From positions 25,001-89,000 of the forward strand of contig JAAOOA010000170.1 of assembly GCA_012861695.1 (NCBI GenBank): a stretch of 64,000 bases of DNA, written 5' to 3'. A program made the translations under genes and the position numbers. This document shows, one piece after another, positions 12,590 through 24,405 of this stretch; within the stretch, counting starts at the first letter, position 1, and each line of letters starts with the position of its first letter. The notes under the pieces were generated by a model. That model made no database searches. It saw only the letters and a program-made list of their open reading frames with translations, and had not been told where the DNA came from. The DNA comes from Trematomus loennbergii (taxonomy: Eukaryota > Chordata > Actinopteri > Perciformes > Nototheniidae).

Positions 12590-13972
12590 TGGCGTCTCGC
12601 ATCAAAGACAGAAGACATTTTATTGTTTTTTTTCACATGTTTTATTCTGAAAGTTAGGATTAGTTTTTTAATGTTTTTAAATGTTTTCACGTTATTTCAC
12701 AAATCTTTTGAGAATGTTTAAAGAGTGTTGTTGTGGGGAACATCACAATGTATTCAGCATGTTCTCCTCGTGCTACATTTTGCCTTTTCCACATAATACT
12801 TTCACATTTTTTTATTTTGCTTTTTCCACTTCACTTTTTGGGACATTTCCACAGATATACCAACGTACTTATCCAACGTTTTTAACATACGTTTTAAGTC
12901 TTAATTCACACATTCTCCAATCATCCCTTCAGCCCTTTTCCCCCACGTTTTTTCAAATATTTTTAGGACACTTTCCCAGATATCTTTGACATCATTTTCA
13001 CAATAAAATCACATGTTCCTCCTGTTTAAGGTTGTGCTCGTTTGACCTTGTTTCTTTCTGTTGGTTACTTCAATCTACATCTCATATATATTTCTATATA
13101 CCCAGTATACCCCCCCCCCCCCCCCGCCCAGCTGTCACCTCTCATGATTTCTTACGTCTCACATGACGGGGTTTCACATTAAAAGAAGTCATTAAGTAAC
13201 GGATGGAGAGGTAAGGGAAGGTGGGGCTCATTATCCTCCCCCAGGAGAGAGGGGGGGGGGGGTCACATGGAGCTCCATACCCTCTTAAAGGGTCTTTAAA
13301 TGGTGTCTCAGGTACATTCATGAAGGTTTCTCTAGCTCTTCAGTTGTTAGTGGGTCAACGTGAAGAAACAATAGATGTTAGTAACATGGCTGAGTTGAAT
13401 ACTGGATTCTGATTGGTCGGTTGGGACATGTCAGAGGTCAATCTGACAGTACAGAGCGCTGTGAAGCACACACACACCAGATGTGATTCAAATGTTTGTA
13501 GAGCTTTTTCTCAGATATTCTCATCATTTTTCACATTCTTCAGACTTTATTCTCCAGTTCTTCAGCTCCTGTTTGAGGTCGTGCTCATTTCACATCTGTT
13601 CGTGCTGTCGGCTGGTTTCCTCAGCAGCTCCTATCACTTCTTCATCCTCTACTTTCTATGCATTGTTTCCAATCAATTCTGAAAATTGTGCGCTCTATTC
13701 TTTTTACATATTTATTTTTCACTAAATGATCTGACTTTTTTTTTTTTTTTTTAATGTTTTAGAATATTTTTTATTAATTAATTTATTTGTTCAGATTTCT
13801 TTTTAAACATTCTTTCCAACATCTCTCTGGGATCCTTTCCCAGAGGACTCTGCTGTTCTCCTGTTTCTGTGCTTGGAATCATCTGAAAATGTTTCCGACA
13901 CGTTTCAAATCATTTTCAGGACATTCTCTGTTGTTAGAAACGTGTGATCATTAACAGTCTCTCTCTCTGCAG
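12590..13972. other. il1rap intron 1, 3' part: no gene seen
   Basis: A/T-rich, with a CCCCC run at 13111-13126 and a G10-type run near 13251. Phrases such as GGGACATTTTTTCAGATATT recur here and at 7020, suggesting an old duplicated block. Nothing coding until the signal-peptide exon. Confidence 0.5.
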
Positions 13973-14049
13973 GGCGTCCTTCGTCTCCACCCTCCTCTTC
14001 CTCCTCCTCGCTGTGGGCGGGATCACACCAGCTGTCAATCAGCCCTCAG
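13973..14049 (+). CDS. il1rap: il1rap exon 2: signal peptide
   Basis: The acceptor is CTCTCTCTGCAG and the donor is GTAGGG at 14050. With an upstream AT the translation begins MASFVSTLLFLLLAVGG: a short N-region, an LLFLLLAV hydrophobic core, then a polar stretch ending near NQPS, which is a standard secretory signal. There is no in-frame ATG inside the exon, so the start codon must come from an upstream exon. The exon ends in phase 1; the G joins AG of exon 3 to make Glu. The signal directs the receptor to the secretory pathway and plasma membrane. Confidence 0.85.
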
Positions 14050-14251
14050 GTAGGGGCCAGCTGGTGATTGTTGATTGGTTGATGGAGCGTGTTAGAGGAG
14101 AGTTAACTACTGATGCCATTTCATAATATCTAGTGGTTCCATCTGTTTCTATAGAGCTGCAGCGAAGCGTAAACAAGTCGTCAGCATATCATCAGAAGTT
14201 TATACGTGTACGTTGGGAGAATTAAGACTTTAACATACTGCACATAATCAC

Positions 14252-16645
14252 TAGAGATGGCAAATCCGGATCCTTTTACGGACTCAGGGTCTTCTGAGTC
14301 AGTCATTGAAGAGATCCGGATCATACGAGTCATTTGAGTCATATGAGTCATATGAGTCAGCATCACCAAGACCGTAGAAATCCTACCGGTGAAACCGAAA
14401 AGTTGTTGCATTTCACGAGCATATTAAACTGACGTTATATTAACCTCCGCTACACAGTGCATTTTGCTCCTCTTAAGCACGGCGGTCCCCCCATTGGACC
14501 CCTCCCACCGTTTTGTTTTCGAGATAATGTCTCAGGGCTTCTTAACATTTATGAAACTATTAATGTGTAGCACCAGATTAACGGGAAGAATCTCAGCTAA
14601 CTGAAGATATGAACCATTTTTACCAAAACAAAACACAAGTCTCATAAGAAGGGTCTAAATGACCCCTGAGCGAAAAAAATCTAACGCACTGCGGCACACA
14701 ACTCAAGATAAAGATACCCTTATTACTTATCGTAGCTGCACATACAATATAGCCGATTAAAGCTGAGACTCCACTGATTATTTAGGTATAGTATCATCAC
14801 TGAGCGATCCGAACTTGCGACAGGGGAAGCAAACACAGACATCACAACACGTACCTTTACGGGGCTTTTACGGGAGATCGTCTCACCGTAGCTGTCAATT
14901 AGGTCAAAAGACGTGTTCAATGGCATTAAAACGGAAAATAAAAAATGCCACAACTGTTGATCCAAAGGTTGATAATGTACCTGTTCCTTTAAAAAAATTA
15001 TTTATAATCCATAATTCAATTTTTTATGTAAAAATCGGAGCGGAAAAGTTAGCTGCTAATGGTAGCCACCAGAGTGTATGCAGCTTCCGGTTTTGGTTAC
15101 ACGTCACTCTCACTCCTTATTTGTTAACGTGTTGGTGTGTATATAACTTTCCCTCGATTCCATTGGCTCTAGCGGTTATAAAGAGATTCCATTGGCTCTA
15201 GCGGTTATAAAGAGATTCCATTGGCTCTAGCGGTTATAAAGAGCTTTCATTCATCAAAATCGAGCAAGGGGGCCAGAGATAGGTCAAATCCACCCAAATG
15301 ACCCCAGAAGTGGGGGTTTTTGGCTAAATCTCTCTAAAAAGGTCAAATGTCACTTGTTTTGCATCAATCTTGATACAGGGTACTTATTATATGTTGTACT
15401 TTGGATTCCTAAAGCTTTTAGTCTACTAACCCATCATCCAAGGGTAGTTTTCACTCAGAGCTTAAGAGGTTAATAAAAAATGTTGATCACAAAAAAAAGG
15501 GTTATTTTGCGATTTGGCGAATCTGAGTCTGCTGTGGACTCGTGAGGACGAGTCTGCTGGATCTCTGGATCTGCTGCTATACGGCTCTGAGTCCACACGA
15601 GTCTGCTGTGTGTTGCAGTGAGTCTGATTTGTGAATCTGAGTCTGTGAAGTTGACTAACTCGTAGGCTGCTGGTCTCTCTCGATCATTGACCTGGAGTCC
15701 ATTATGTTTCTGGCTCTAAATGAAGTTTCAGTGTAGACTTCTAACTAAATGGTCATGTTGTGCAACAGTCTCCTGCGTGTAATAGCTGCATTTCCAATAA
15801 GGATCTTACTTGGCAAAACGTTTATTTTGAACATAGCACACAAAAAGAAACAAACAATGACAAATGATAGAAAATTGCAAAACAGTTAGAATATATAAAA
15901 TGTCTTAATTATACAATTATTATTATTAAACATATAATTATATCTAATCATATGCCCCCCTATTTTCTCATGGACTGCGTAATCATTGCAATACTGGTGT
16001 TTGTATGTGTTAAATGTGTAAAGTGGTGTCTTTTGCTTTAATAAAACATATTGATCACAAAAAAAAGGTCATTTTGCGATTTAGCGAATCTGAGTCTGCT
16101 GTTGAACCGTGCATGAGGACGAGTCTGCTGGATCTCTGGATCTGCTGCTATACGGTTACGGCTCTGAGTCCGCACGAGTCTGCTGTGTGTTGCACAGCGA
16201 GTCAGGATTTGCAAATCTGCGAGTCTGCGAGTCTGCTGTTGACTCGTGCATAATATAGCGCGGGAGCCGGGTGCTGGAGGAGGGGCTATGCTCGTGCACA
16301 TGACGAGTATGGATCTCTGGATCTGCTATGCTATTACGGTTAGGAGCCGTCCTCTGAGTCCCCATGAGTCTGCAGGAAGTTTCACTGATCCCCCTCCCCT
16401 GAGCCAAACCATCACTTCTGGCAGCTATCCTACTTGCTAAAGGGTAGATGGACTGGGGTACGCTGTAATGTGATACATGTTATAAAGAGAGTAGCGAGTG
16501 ACGCAATGTATAGTTTTAATTTGTACGTCACACCAAGTGTGGGACTCAAGGACTCGGGTTAATGGAGAGGGGAGACTCGTCACGACCAGCTCATTTCTAG
16601 GATCCGGGTTAATGATCCGGATGAATCAGGACTCGCCCATCTCTA
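14252..16645. mobile_element. hAT-like element carrying repeat B inside
   Basis: TAGAGATGGCAAATCCGGATCC at the left is mirrored by GGATCCGG...GCCCATCTCTA at the right. Flanks ATAATCAC and AGAATCAT match at 6 of 8 positions, an imperfect 8-bp duplication. Internally, a GAGTCTGCTGGATCTCTGGA block occurs twice (about 15530 and 16110). A reverse copy of repeat B is embedded. Confidence 0.55.
14455..15473 (-). repeat. dispersed repeat B, reverse copy
   Basis: Reverse complement of the 9881 copy, e.g. TTGCATCAATCTTGATACAG at 15359. It contains three tandem copies of a 30-bp CATTGGCTCTAGCGGTTATA unit at 15160-15245. Confidence 0.8.
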
Positions 16646-16679
16646 AGAATCATCGTCAACAAAGTGATACATGAAAGAG

Positions 16680-17196
16680 GACATATTCTGTCTCCACTGG
16701 GACATGTCTCTACGTCCCAGTGGAGACATGTCCCAGTAGAGACATGTCTCCACTGGGACATGTCTCCACTGGGACATGTCTCTACTGGGACATGTCTCCA
16801 CTGGGACATGTCTCCACTGGGACATGTCTCCACTGGGACATGTCTCTACTGGGACATGTCTCTGGGACATGTCTCCACTGGGACATGTCTCTGGGACATG
16901 TCTCTACTGGGACATGTCTCCACTGGGACATGTCTCCACTGGGACATGTCTCCACTGGGACATGTCTCTACTGGGACATGTCTCCACTGGGACATGTCTC
17001 TACTGGGACATGTCTCTGGGACATGTCTCCACTGGGACATGTCTCTGGGACATGTCTCCACTGGGACATGTCTCTACTGGGACATGTCTCCACTGGGACA
17101 TGTCTCCACTGGGACATGTCTCTACTGGGACGTAGAGACATGTCTCCACTGGGACATGTCTCTACTGGGACATGTCTCTACTGGGACATGTCTCCA
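16680..17196. repeat. 16-bp minisatellite, about 30 copies
   Basis: Unit CATGTCTCCACTGGGA with a CATGTCTCTACTGGGA variant and some 10-bp short units (CATGTCTCTGGGA type). One segment near 16700-16740 and one near 17130 are inverted, so the array holds local hairpins. Confidence 0.95.
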
Positions 17197-17805
17197 TGCT
17201 TTAATTTTGCTGTGCTGCAGCACCTCTTTTCACCCTCTGTCTGAAACCAGAGCTGCTCTGATTGGTTAGCTGGCCGGCTCTGTTGTGATTGGTCAACCAG
17301 CTCAGAGATGTCCCGCCCCCTTAGCCTATCACGTACAATGTGTTGGAGGAAAAAGTTAGAATTTGGGATTTTCAGAAAAACGACAGAATTCTTAAATTTA
17401 AAAAAAAATACAGAATTGAGAATTCTTTAATTTTCTGAAAAAAGTCTGAATTCTGAGTCTGGAAGTTCCTGCTGGGTGTTTTCAGATCTGTGACAATACA
17501 GTCATGAGTTTATGAGGATTTCTTGTTGTGATGTTTTTTGAGATGAAAGTAGTAAAAGCAAAAGAAAACGATGGATCCAGATCGTTTTTTAAATTGTTAT
17601 TCTCTGAAGTCGGTTCGCTGGCCAGCTCTGTTGTGATTGGTCAACAGCTTAGAGAGGTCCCGCCCCTTAGCCTATCACGTACAATATGCTGGAGTGCTAG
17701 CCAATAGGAGCGTGAGTGTTCCGTAGTGATGTCACTGTGTTCAGGAGGGAAACGAAGGAGTCCAGTGGAGAATCAGCAGATGAAGCGTTAGCAGCAGCCA
17801 TATTA
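17197..17805. other. intron 2, no gene seen; internal duplication
   Basis: The block CTGTTGTGATTGGTCAAC...CCGCCCCTTAGCCTATCACG occurs twice (about 17281 and 17629). The remainder is A-rich. Confidence 0.45.
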
Positions 17806-17807
17806 CG

Positions 17808-17990
17808 TTAATGGTGTTAATGGTGTTAATGGTGTTAATGGTGTTAATGGTGTTAATGGTGTTAATGGTTTTAATGGTGTTAATGGTGTTAATGGTTTTA
17901 ATGGTGTTAATGGTGTTAATGGTGTTAATGGTGTTAATGGTGTTAATGGTGTTAATGGTGTTAATGGTGTTAATGGTGTTAATGGCCATT
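17808..17990. repeat. 9-bp minisatellite, about 20 copies
   Basis: Unit TTAATGGTG with two TTAATGGTT variants. Confidence 0.95.
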
Positions 17991-18554
17991 AGTTGATCAA
18001 CAGCAGCATTTATTTGTATTTTTATTATTTGTAAGATTTATTCTTTATGGAAACATTTGAGCAATGCAGTTTTTAAGCCTCAAAACTCTTGATCATTTCA
18101 GATTTTCTCAGTTTTATCTCATATTTTGTTGTATTTTTATATTGTATGTAAAGCGTCTTTGAGCATTAGGAAGAGTGCTATAGAAATCCCATGTATTATA
18201 ATGATCATATTAAAGTGAACATCTTTGCTCATTTAAGACATCACCTGGACTGGGTGGGCGTTTTCCACCACGTTTTATAGATACTAAAAAGTCATTGGCA
18301 CATAATTCATCTTAATGAATGTGAGATGTGGTTTGATGTGTTGTGTTTGAGTGAAGCTGCTGATGTGAACGCTCAGAGACACACACAGCTTCATGGATCT
18401 GTTTACGCTGCTTTCTCCCAGGTGAAGGATATTTAGAAACATGAAATATGATCCGGATATATATTTTTTTACGAGCGTCCACACTGAAGAAACTGCTGCT
18501 CTGCAGACTCAGGGTTAATTAAAAGCAGAAGAGGAAGGTCATCTAACACTGTCT

Positions 18555-18556
<2 letters not shown>
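17991..18556. other. intron 2, no gene seen; retroposon-like tail
   Basis: TGTATGTAAAGCGTCTTTGA near 18140 followed by AGAGTGCTATAGAAAT resembles the common 3' tail of fish LINEs/SINEs. Nothing coding. Confidence 0.4.
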
Positions 18557-18592
<36 letters not shown>

Positions 18593-18603
18593 GGGGGGGG
18601 GGG
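18557..18603. repeat. poly-G tract of about 45 bp
   Basis: G run with one T interruption. The purine-rich GGGGGAGGATGGATGGATGG sequence continues to about 18760. Confidence 0.95.
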
Positions 18604-18890
18604 AAATTAATGCTAACGGGAGGGAGGACTGATGTAAAATGGGGGAGGATGGAGGGATGGCACGTTAGGGTTGGGGGAGGGAGGATGGATGGATGTTAAA
18701 TTAATATTAAGGTGAGGAAGGGTTGATGTAAAATGGGGGAGGATGGATGGATGGATGGATGTACATTGTCGGGGAGAATAAGATAAGAAGTACTTGTTTG
18801 CGTTGCAGCAGCATAAAAAGACATTAGAGAAACTAAAAGACAAGAAATAAACAATCTAACATGTAAACGTCTCAAATAGAAAACAAATTG

Positions 18891-19412
18891 CTTTAACCTG
18901 TTTAGCCCTGAGCCTGTTTTCAAGGTCTCAGGCTCGAAAATGACATGCCCAGAACAAATGACCATATCTTCCCTTCTAAAAGGGTTAAATTAATAATCTT
19001 TTTTCTCAAAGTAATGATAAACCTGTGAGTTGGATGGAGAAGAGTCAGAATCAATATAGATGTTTTTATTTTAAAGTAAATTCAGATTGAACATAGTAAA
19101 AAAAATTAAATTATAGTTTCCGTCCAAAAAAAACATTACTTATAGTGAAAACCACCCTTGAATGATGGGTTAGTAGACTAAAGGCTTTAGGAATCCAAAC
19201 TATAACATATAATAAGTACCCTGTATCAAGATTGATGCAAAACAAGTGATATTTGACCTTTTTAGAGAGTTTTAGAAAAAAATAAACACTTCTGGGGTCA
19301 TCTGGGTGGATTTTCCATATCTCTGGAACCCATTGGTCGATTTTGATTATTAACATCTTTTGAACCGTTAGAGCCAATAGAATCGAAGGGACGGTTCCAC
19401 ATACACTAAAAG
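18891..19412 (+). repeat. dispersed repeat B, 3'-truncated copy
   Basis: It starts CTTTAACCTGTTTAGCCCTG and follows the 9881 copy to about GAGCCAATAGAATCGA, then stops. Confidence 0.8.
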
Positions 19413-19524
19413 CCAACAGGATTCCTCCTTGAGACTTCAGAAAATGATCTCTGAGTCAAACAAACGTTTAGTTCAGCAGGATAATCTCCACATAGTAACA
19501 CCACTTTATGATTTCTGAAGTTAA

Positions 19525-21117
19525 GCTAATGTTGAGCTATAAAGGAACTACAGCACGGTCACATGACTTCACGTCACCACCGCTAAGCTAAAGGTGGCTA
19601 ATGTTGGGCTATAAAGGAACTACAGCACGGTCACATGACTTCACGTCACCACCGCTAAGCTAAAGGTGGCTAATGTTGGGCTATAAAGGAACTACAGCAC
19701 GGTCACATGACTTCACGTCACCACCGCTAAGCTAAAGGAGGCTAATGTTGAGCTATAAAGGAACTACAGCACGGTCACATGACTTCACGTCACCACCGCT
19801 AAGCTAAAGGTGGCTAATGTTGAGCTATAAAGGAACTACAGCACGGTCACATGACTTCACGTCACCACCGCTAAGCTAAAGGTGGCTAATGTTGGGCTAT
19901 AAAGGAACTACAGCACGGTCACATGACTTCACGTCACCACCGCTAAGCTAAAGGTGGCTAATGTTGGGCTATAAAGGAACTACAGCACGGTCACATGACT
20001 TCACGTCACCACCGCTAAGCTAAAGGTGGCTAATGTTGGGCTATAAAGGAACTACAGCACGGTCACATGACTTCACGTCACCACCGCTAAGCTAAAGGAG
20101 GCTAATGTTGGGCTCTAAAGGAACTACAGCACGGTCACATGACTTCACGTCACCACCGCTAAGCTAAAGGCGGCTAATGTTGGGCTATAAAGGAACTACA
20201 GCATGGTCACATGACTTCACGTCACCACCGCTAAGCTAAAGGTGGCTAATGTTGGGCTATAAAGGAACTACAGCACGGTCACATGACTTCACGTCACCAC
20301 CGCTAAGCTAAAGGTGGCTAATGTTGGGCTATAAAGGAACTACAGCACGGTCACATGACTTCACGTCACCACCGCTAAGCTAAAGAGGCTAATGTTGGGC
20401 TATAAAGGAACTACAGCATGGTCACATGACTTCACGTCACCACCGCTAAGCTAAAGGAGGCTAATGTTGGCTATAAAGGAACTACAGCACGGTCACATGA
20501 CTTCACGTCACCACCGCTAAGCTAAAGGCGGCTAATGTTGGGCTATAAAGGAACTACAGCATGGTCACATGACTTCACGTCACCACCGCTAAGCTAAAGG
20601 TGGCTAATGTTGGGCTATAAAGGAACTACAGCACGGTCACATGACTTCACGTCACCACCGCTAAGCTAAAGGTGGCTAATGTTGGGCTATAAAGGAACTA
20701 CAGCACGGTCACATGACTTCACGTCACCACCGCTAAGCTAAAAGAGGCTAATGTTGGGCTATAAAGGAACTACAGCATGGTCACATGACTTCACGTCACC
20801 ACCGCTAAGCTAAAGGAGGCTAATGTTGGCTATAAAGGAACTACAGCACGGTCACATGACTTCACGTCACCACCGCTAAGCTAAAGGAGGCTAATGTTGG
20901 GCTATAAAGGAACTACAGGGCGTCACATGACTTCACGTCACCACCGCTAAGCTAAAGGTGGCTAATGTTGGGCTATAAAGGAACTACAGCACGGTCACAT
21001 GACTTCACATCACCACCGCTAAGCTAAAGGTGGCTAATGTTGGCTATAAAGGAACTACAGGGCGGTCACATGACTTCACGTCACCACCGCTAAGCTAAAG
21101 GTGGCTAATGTTGGGCG
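19525..21117. repeat. 72-bp minisatellite, about 22 copies
   Basis: Each unit contains GGGCTATAAAGGAACTACAG, CACGGTCACATGACTTCACG and TCACCACCGCTAAGCTAAAG. Units are nearly identical (GGTGG/GGAGG/GGCGG and CACGG/CATGG variants), pointing to recent expansion. Confidence 0.95.
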
Positions 21118-21381
21118 TGATGACGTTTAGTCGTCTCATTTAGACACTTGTAAACAACCTCTGTTTTTTAATCACCAGTGGGGTATTTACTGACGTATTT
21201 TATGTCGTAGAACAAAATGTTAAAATCTCTGCAGCTTGTGTTAACCACAGACCTTATTTCACGATAACAACCAAAAACACATCCAGAAACCATTGACCTC
21301 CAGACCACCAGGGGACAGGAAGTGAGGAAATGCTGAGTCATGCCAGAGCTCAGGATCTAGTTTTTGTGAAGAAAAATGTCC

Positions 21382-22458
21382 AGAGGCCTGTACTACGAAG
21401 CTGGTTCAACCTAACCTGGATATGTTGGAGTTAGCCGGTTGGCCCAATCCAAAACATACGCGCTCTCGCTAAGCTGTACTACGACGCTGGTTATCAAGTG
21501 GATCGCTCAAGCCAGCCGTGTCCTATCTAGTTAGGTGCGCGTTCACATGAAAGGGGTGGTATTTGGAGCATTCGACCAATCACAAACATGGACAAGCGTA
21601 CTGACAGCGCAGCGTCATACTTCCTGAATGAAAAGTGAACTTTAATATTAGTCACATATGAAGAAGTAAACTTTAAACATCCATGACTTAAACACTTTAT
21701 CCAGGATCAAAGCCACATAGCTGCACCTGCAAGGTGAATACAGCTGGTAACAGAGAAAGTGTTTGAATGCGTACATTAACAGGTTTATGATATCACTGCC
21801 CGTCTAAGACACGATCTGACTTTAATTACATTTGACTCCAGTGTTTCCTCAACTTAATGTGTTGCTTAAAATAATACTTCTGCATCCAGTATGTGACACT
21901 GTGAGTGTTGCACGGCCAGATACGGCTCAGCTGACTCAGATAAGGAGATATAGATACATTATGATGTGATATGATATGAATGATAATGGGACACATCGAC
22001 GTCTGCACTCACAGTGCCGCGGACTGTACTTAATGTTACTCTGATCCGGTTACTTATGTTGTGGCAGATATTTAAGTAAGCTTTCTTAACGCTAATGTTA
22101 TAATAGTCAGATTGCTCTGAAGATGGGAGGGGATATTCTATAATGTTCACGTTCACACAGTCAGTGATCTTTGCCGGCCGTCTTTCCTGCAACGGCAGTT
22201 TTTCTGTATTTCCTCTATCCTGTAATATGACTTGATCGCTTTAAACTCCGCACACTGAGCTCTGATTGGTCAGCAGGCGGTGCTTTCACTGAGTTGATCT
22301 CTTAGCCTGCCACCTAACCTGCTCCAAGCAGGTTAGCCGCTCAGCATAAGTTACCATGGAGATCTAGCCCGCTAAAAAGAGAACCAGCGTCGTAGGACCG
22401 GAAAGCCGAGTTACCTGAAGTCAGCTAAGAGAAAATCCGGCTTCGTCGTACAGACCTC
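21382..22458. mobile_element. DNA transposon with AGAGGCCTGTACTACGAAGC ends
   Basis: The left end AGAGGCCTGTACTACGAAGC is mirrored on the right by CTTCGTCGTACAGACCTCT. Sub-terminal AGCTGTACTACGACGCTGG and GAACCAGCGTCGTAGGACCG also pair. About 1.08 kb; it resembles ISL2EU/Harbinger-type fish MITEs. No intact transposase. Confidence 0.75.
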
Positions 22459-22544
22459 TGTTCTTGCAGAATAAACATAAAAATCTCCCCCTACATTTAT
22501 TACAGTCTTTACACCGAGCAGCCGTTAGATTGAAACTACAAGAG

Positions 22545-22749
<205 letters not shown>

Positions 22750-22855
22750 CTGTAGACGGATGGGTGGATAGTGAGGGAGGTGGATGCGTGTTGGAGAAGA
22801 TTTTAATAGAAAGACTAATACTCTGGGCAGGAAAACCTGACAGGTCAATTACCAA

Positions 22856-22856
<1 letters not shown>

Positions 22857-22907
<51 letters not shown>
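22857..22907. repeat. (CA)n microsatellite
   Basis: About 25 CA units, inverted relative to the GT run at 22545. Confidence 0.95.
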
Positions 22908-22908
<1 letters not shown>

Positions 22909-23394
22909 TACTGAAGGTGTAGGGAGCCTCCATTAATCTAGCGTTCAGAGCACAGGATCCTGAGAGCAGTGGGGCTGAATGTGTCCTACACTACAGGGTC
23001 TCAAACTGAGGCTCCGGACCCAAAACAGGACGCTGTTCATTGGCTAGCTTCTGGACAATCCTGCACACAGAGTTTAATTCTCTACTTAGACTCGAATAAC
23101 TAAATCTCTGGTGACGGGGGGAACAAATGAGAAGGAAATCAAATTTGTATTATTTTAATTTTATTTGTAGGTCTCTACTGGATGTCTTTTTATGGGCAAT
23201 GCATCAGGGTTTGTTTTACTCTAAGGGCTTAAAATAGCCTTTAATAATAATAATAATAATAATGCATTTGATTTATAGACACAAAGACACTTTACAAACT
23301 CACACAGACACAAAGACAGTTCCACAAAAAACAGAGCATGACGAAACTAGACATGAGGGACAGTAAGTTAACAAGAGAACAATAAGACATGACC

Positions 23395-23790
23395 GAACCT
23401 AAACTAAACATGGACTACAAACTAAACATGGACTACAAACTAAACATGGACTACAAACTAAACATGGACTACAAACTAAACATGGACTACAAACTAAACA
23501 TGGACTACAAACTAAACAAGGACTACAAACTAAACATGGACTACAAACTAAACATGGACTACAAACTAAACAAGGACTACAAACTAAACATGGACTACAA
23601 ACTAAACATGGACTACAAACTAAACAAGGACTACAAACTAAACATGGACTACAAACTAAACAGGACTACAAACTAAACATGGACTACAAACTAAACATGG
23701 ACTACAAACTAAACATGGACTACAAACTAAACATGGACTACAAACTAAACATGGACTACAAACTAAACATGGACTACAAACTAAACATGG
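23395..23790. repeat. 18-bp minisatellite, about 22 copies
   Basis: Unit AAACTAAACATGGACTAC with AAGG variants and one 17-bp copy (frame break near 23660). Confidence 0.95.
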
Positions 23791-24405
23791 CGTTCCTTCT
23801 TGTTCCAGTTCCTGGTTTTCCATCCATTCGTTAAGTTCATCTTCACCCTCATCTTCATCAGCCTTGCCTCCCAGATCTAATAACTCTCCCTTCTCCTCCT
23901 CACAACCATCCTTCAGTTTCAGCGTTTGGTTTTCCTTTCTCAAGGCGTCCACCTCTCCCTCCTTCTCCTCCAGACAACTCTGAGTCTGTAGTTTCACCTT
24001 CAGGTTTTCTCTCATCAAAGCCACGACCTCTCCCTCTTTCTCCTCAACACAACGCTCCTTCTGAAGTTGGAGTTCCTGGTTCTCCTTTCTCAAATCGGCC
24101 ATCTCTCCCTCTTTCTCCTCAACCAACCGCTCCTTCAGTTCTTTGAGCTCCTGGTTGGTCTTTAGTAAAGCAGCTATCTCTGCATCCTTCTCCTCGAAAC
24201 AACATTCTTTGAGTTCTTTGAGATCCTGGTTCTCTTTTCTCAAGGCGGCCATCTCTCGTTCGGCCTTCTCGTTCGGCTTGAGGAGTTTTCCACGTTTCAG
24301 CTTCAGGACCTCACAGGCTACTCTCAAGACTCTCATATCATATTCCAGGACTTTCATTTTCACGCTGTGGCCAACTCCTCCCGTCTGACAGGCCTGATCC
24401 TGCAT
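23656..24405 (-). CDS. unknown coiled-coil protein ORF, left arm of the inverted duplication; 3' end runs into a minisatellite
   Basis: The minus-strand frame starts MQDQACQTGGVGHSVKMKVL. It carries the same coiled-coil modules as the frame at 25359, with one more module, e.g. EEKEGEMADLRKENQELQLQ. After DEDEGEDELNEWMENQELEQ it passes at about 23790 into an 18-bp tandem array and adds CLVCSP hexapeptides until a chance stop at 23656. The original C-terminus is therefore lost or replaced. The two copies are head to head, about 950 bp apart, and diverge at many residues but not in frame. Function unknown. Confidence 0.45.
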   Translation of the reverse strand: MQDQACQTGGVGHSVKMKVLEYDMRVLRVACEVLKLKRGKLLKPNEKAEREMAALRKENQDLKELKECCFEEKDAEIAALLKTNQELKELKERLVEEKEGEMADLRKENQELQLQKERCVEEKEGEVVALMRENLKVKLQTQSCLEEKEGEVDALRKENQTLKLKDGCEEEKGELLDLGGKADEDEGEDELNEWMENQELEQEGTPCLVCSPCLVCSPCLVCSPCLVCSPCLVCSPCLVCSPCLVCSPV

